Below, piece by piece: positions 63,601 through 64,000 of a stretch of DNA of 64,000 nt (positions are counted from its first letter, which is position 1; the number at the start of each line of letters is the position of its first letter). The notes beneath the pieces are model-generated. The model was not told the DNA's origin and did not search any database. It worked only from the letters and a program-made list of their open reading frames with translations. Made by a program: the position numbers and the translations under genes. Source of the DNA: Maea johnstoni (lineage: Eukaryota; Annelida; Polychaeta; Spionida; Magelonidae); contig OZ012686.1 in the NCBI GenBank assembly GCA_963942565.1, positions 60,234,904 through 60,298,903 on the forward strand, given 5' to 3'.

Positions 63601-64000
63601 CCCGGTGCTAATCTGGTATATTCACCTACCCCAGTTTAGGCCGAGGTGCTTCGCTCCTATGCCCACCTACCCCCGTTAAGGCCAAGGTGCTTCACTCGTA
63701 GGTCAACCTACCCCAGTTTACTTACTTACTTACTTACTTAGGTGTACTTAGGTGCTAAGCTCGTATATCCACCTACCTCAGTTTAGGTTGAGGTGCATCG
63801 CTCCTATGCCCAACTACCCCCGTTAAGGCCAAGGTGATTCACTCGTAGGTCAACCTACCCCAGTTTACTTACTTACTTACTTACTTAGGTGCTACTTAGG
63901 TGCTAATCTCGTATATCCACCTACCCCAGTTAAGGCCCCGGTGCTAAGCTCGTATATTCACCTACCCCAGTTTAGGCCGAGGTGCTTCGCTCCTATGCCC
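60360..64000. repeat. 1.69-kb block repeated at least twice at the right end of the window
   Basis: AGGTGTACTTAGG occurs at 60360, 62052 and 63740; CTAATCTGGTATATTC lies near 60230, 61920 and 63608; CCCCATTAAGGCC near 60630 and 62330. Offsets are 1688-1692. The series continues beyond the window. Confidence 0.9.

Larger units (their letters stand above)
36587..64000. repeat. Large satellite of 41-bp monomers in higher-order repeats
   Basis: More than 27 kb, running off the window. Monomer types include GGTGCTTCGCTCCTATGTCC/ACCTACCTCAGTTTAGGCCGA, GGTGCTTCGCTCGTATGTCC/ACCTACCCCCGTTAAGGCCAA, GGTGCTAAGCTCGTATATTC/ACCTACCCCAGTTTAGGCCGA and a type ending GTAGGTCAACCTACCCCAGT that runs into (TTAC)n. 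A higher-order unit of several monomers, (TTAC)n, sometimes TTTCATA, and GGTGCTACTTAGGTGCTAAG repeats every 240-340 bp. Long open frames here only reflect the repeat; no gene is supported. Confidence 0.97.

Noticed and set aside
36587-64000. Open frames of 60-100 codons rich in Y, L, R, P repeated along the satellite
   Set aside because: They repeat with the 41-bp monomer (41 codons per three monomers) and the (TTAC)n tracts; they occur in whichever frame lacks stops and show no gene-like start, splice or domain.
36587-64000. CRISPR-like regular repeats
   Set aside because: Repeats are contiguous 41-bp monomers without unique spacers, in an intron-bearing eukaryotic sequence.
36587-64000. 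AGGTCA nuclear-receptor half-sites in the GTAGGTCAACCTAC monomer type
   Set aside because: The six-base match is carried by every copy of that monomer and is explained by the short dyad GTAGGT/ACCTAC; no sign of regulatory function.

Overview
The window looks like nuclear DNA of an invertebrate animal, probably marine. A spliced minus-strand gene with GT-AG introns, two LINE remnants, a Penelope-like element, many MITE-like inverted repeats, microsatellites, a TTAGGG-type telomeric tract and a very long satellite all point that way. I cannot name the species. No bacterial operon, CRISPR array, tRNA or rRNA was seen.

Left part (1-13653): the only confidently named host gene is the minus-strand gene for mitochondrial translation initiation factor 2 (MTIF2). 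Ten exons can be placed with matching splice phases. They encode 537 residues, from the start codon with a mitochondrial presequence through the whole GTPase domain to the beginning of the next IF2 domain; the C-terminal exons lie left of position 1. The odd feature is that most of the downstream exons carry tandem arrays anchored on a splice junction, whose repeat unit holds a piece of exon, the splice site and a little intron. The largest repeats 77 coding bases plus a donor site about 23 times. Introns also hold a hAT-like MITE with an 8-bp target duplication, a hairpin MITE, and a (CCGGACAATATCCCC)-type iteron element.

Middle part (13.7-36.5 kb) is an accessory region. It has a nested (second-order) inverted repeat at 14.0-15.0 kb. 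Two elements, at 15.7-16.3 kb and 20.0-21.85 kb, share termini (ATGGCAAGC), 6-bp target duplications and arrays of short AT-rich dyads with a 21-bp period; they look like one family of non-autonomous DNA transposons. The larger one sits inside the middle of three degenerate copies of a Myb/SANT-like gene. After this come a degraded LINE (23.5-27.2 kb), the 3' half of a second LINE with a long open frame (28.3-29.9 kb), and a 5'-truncated Penelope-like element with a GIY-YIG endonuclease remnant and a hammerhead-ribozyme-like core, bracketed by (TA)n tracts. A 41-bp minisatellite (31.8-32.8 kb) and a small unrecognised, interrupted multi-exon gene (33.9-36.2 kb) follow.

Right part (36.5-64.0 kb): a short degenerate TTAGGG tract leads straight into more than 27 kb of satellite. 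Its 41-bp monomer is clearly related to the 31.8-kb minisatellite. Monomers are organised in higher-order units punctuated by (TTAC)n, and these in turn are tandemly duplicated in blocks of about 0.74, 1.42, 1.69 and 3.75 kb. No genes are seen there, and the array runs off the window.
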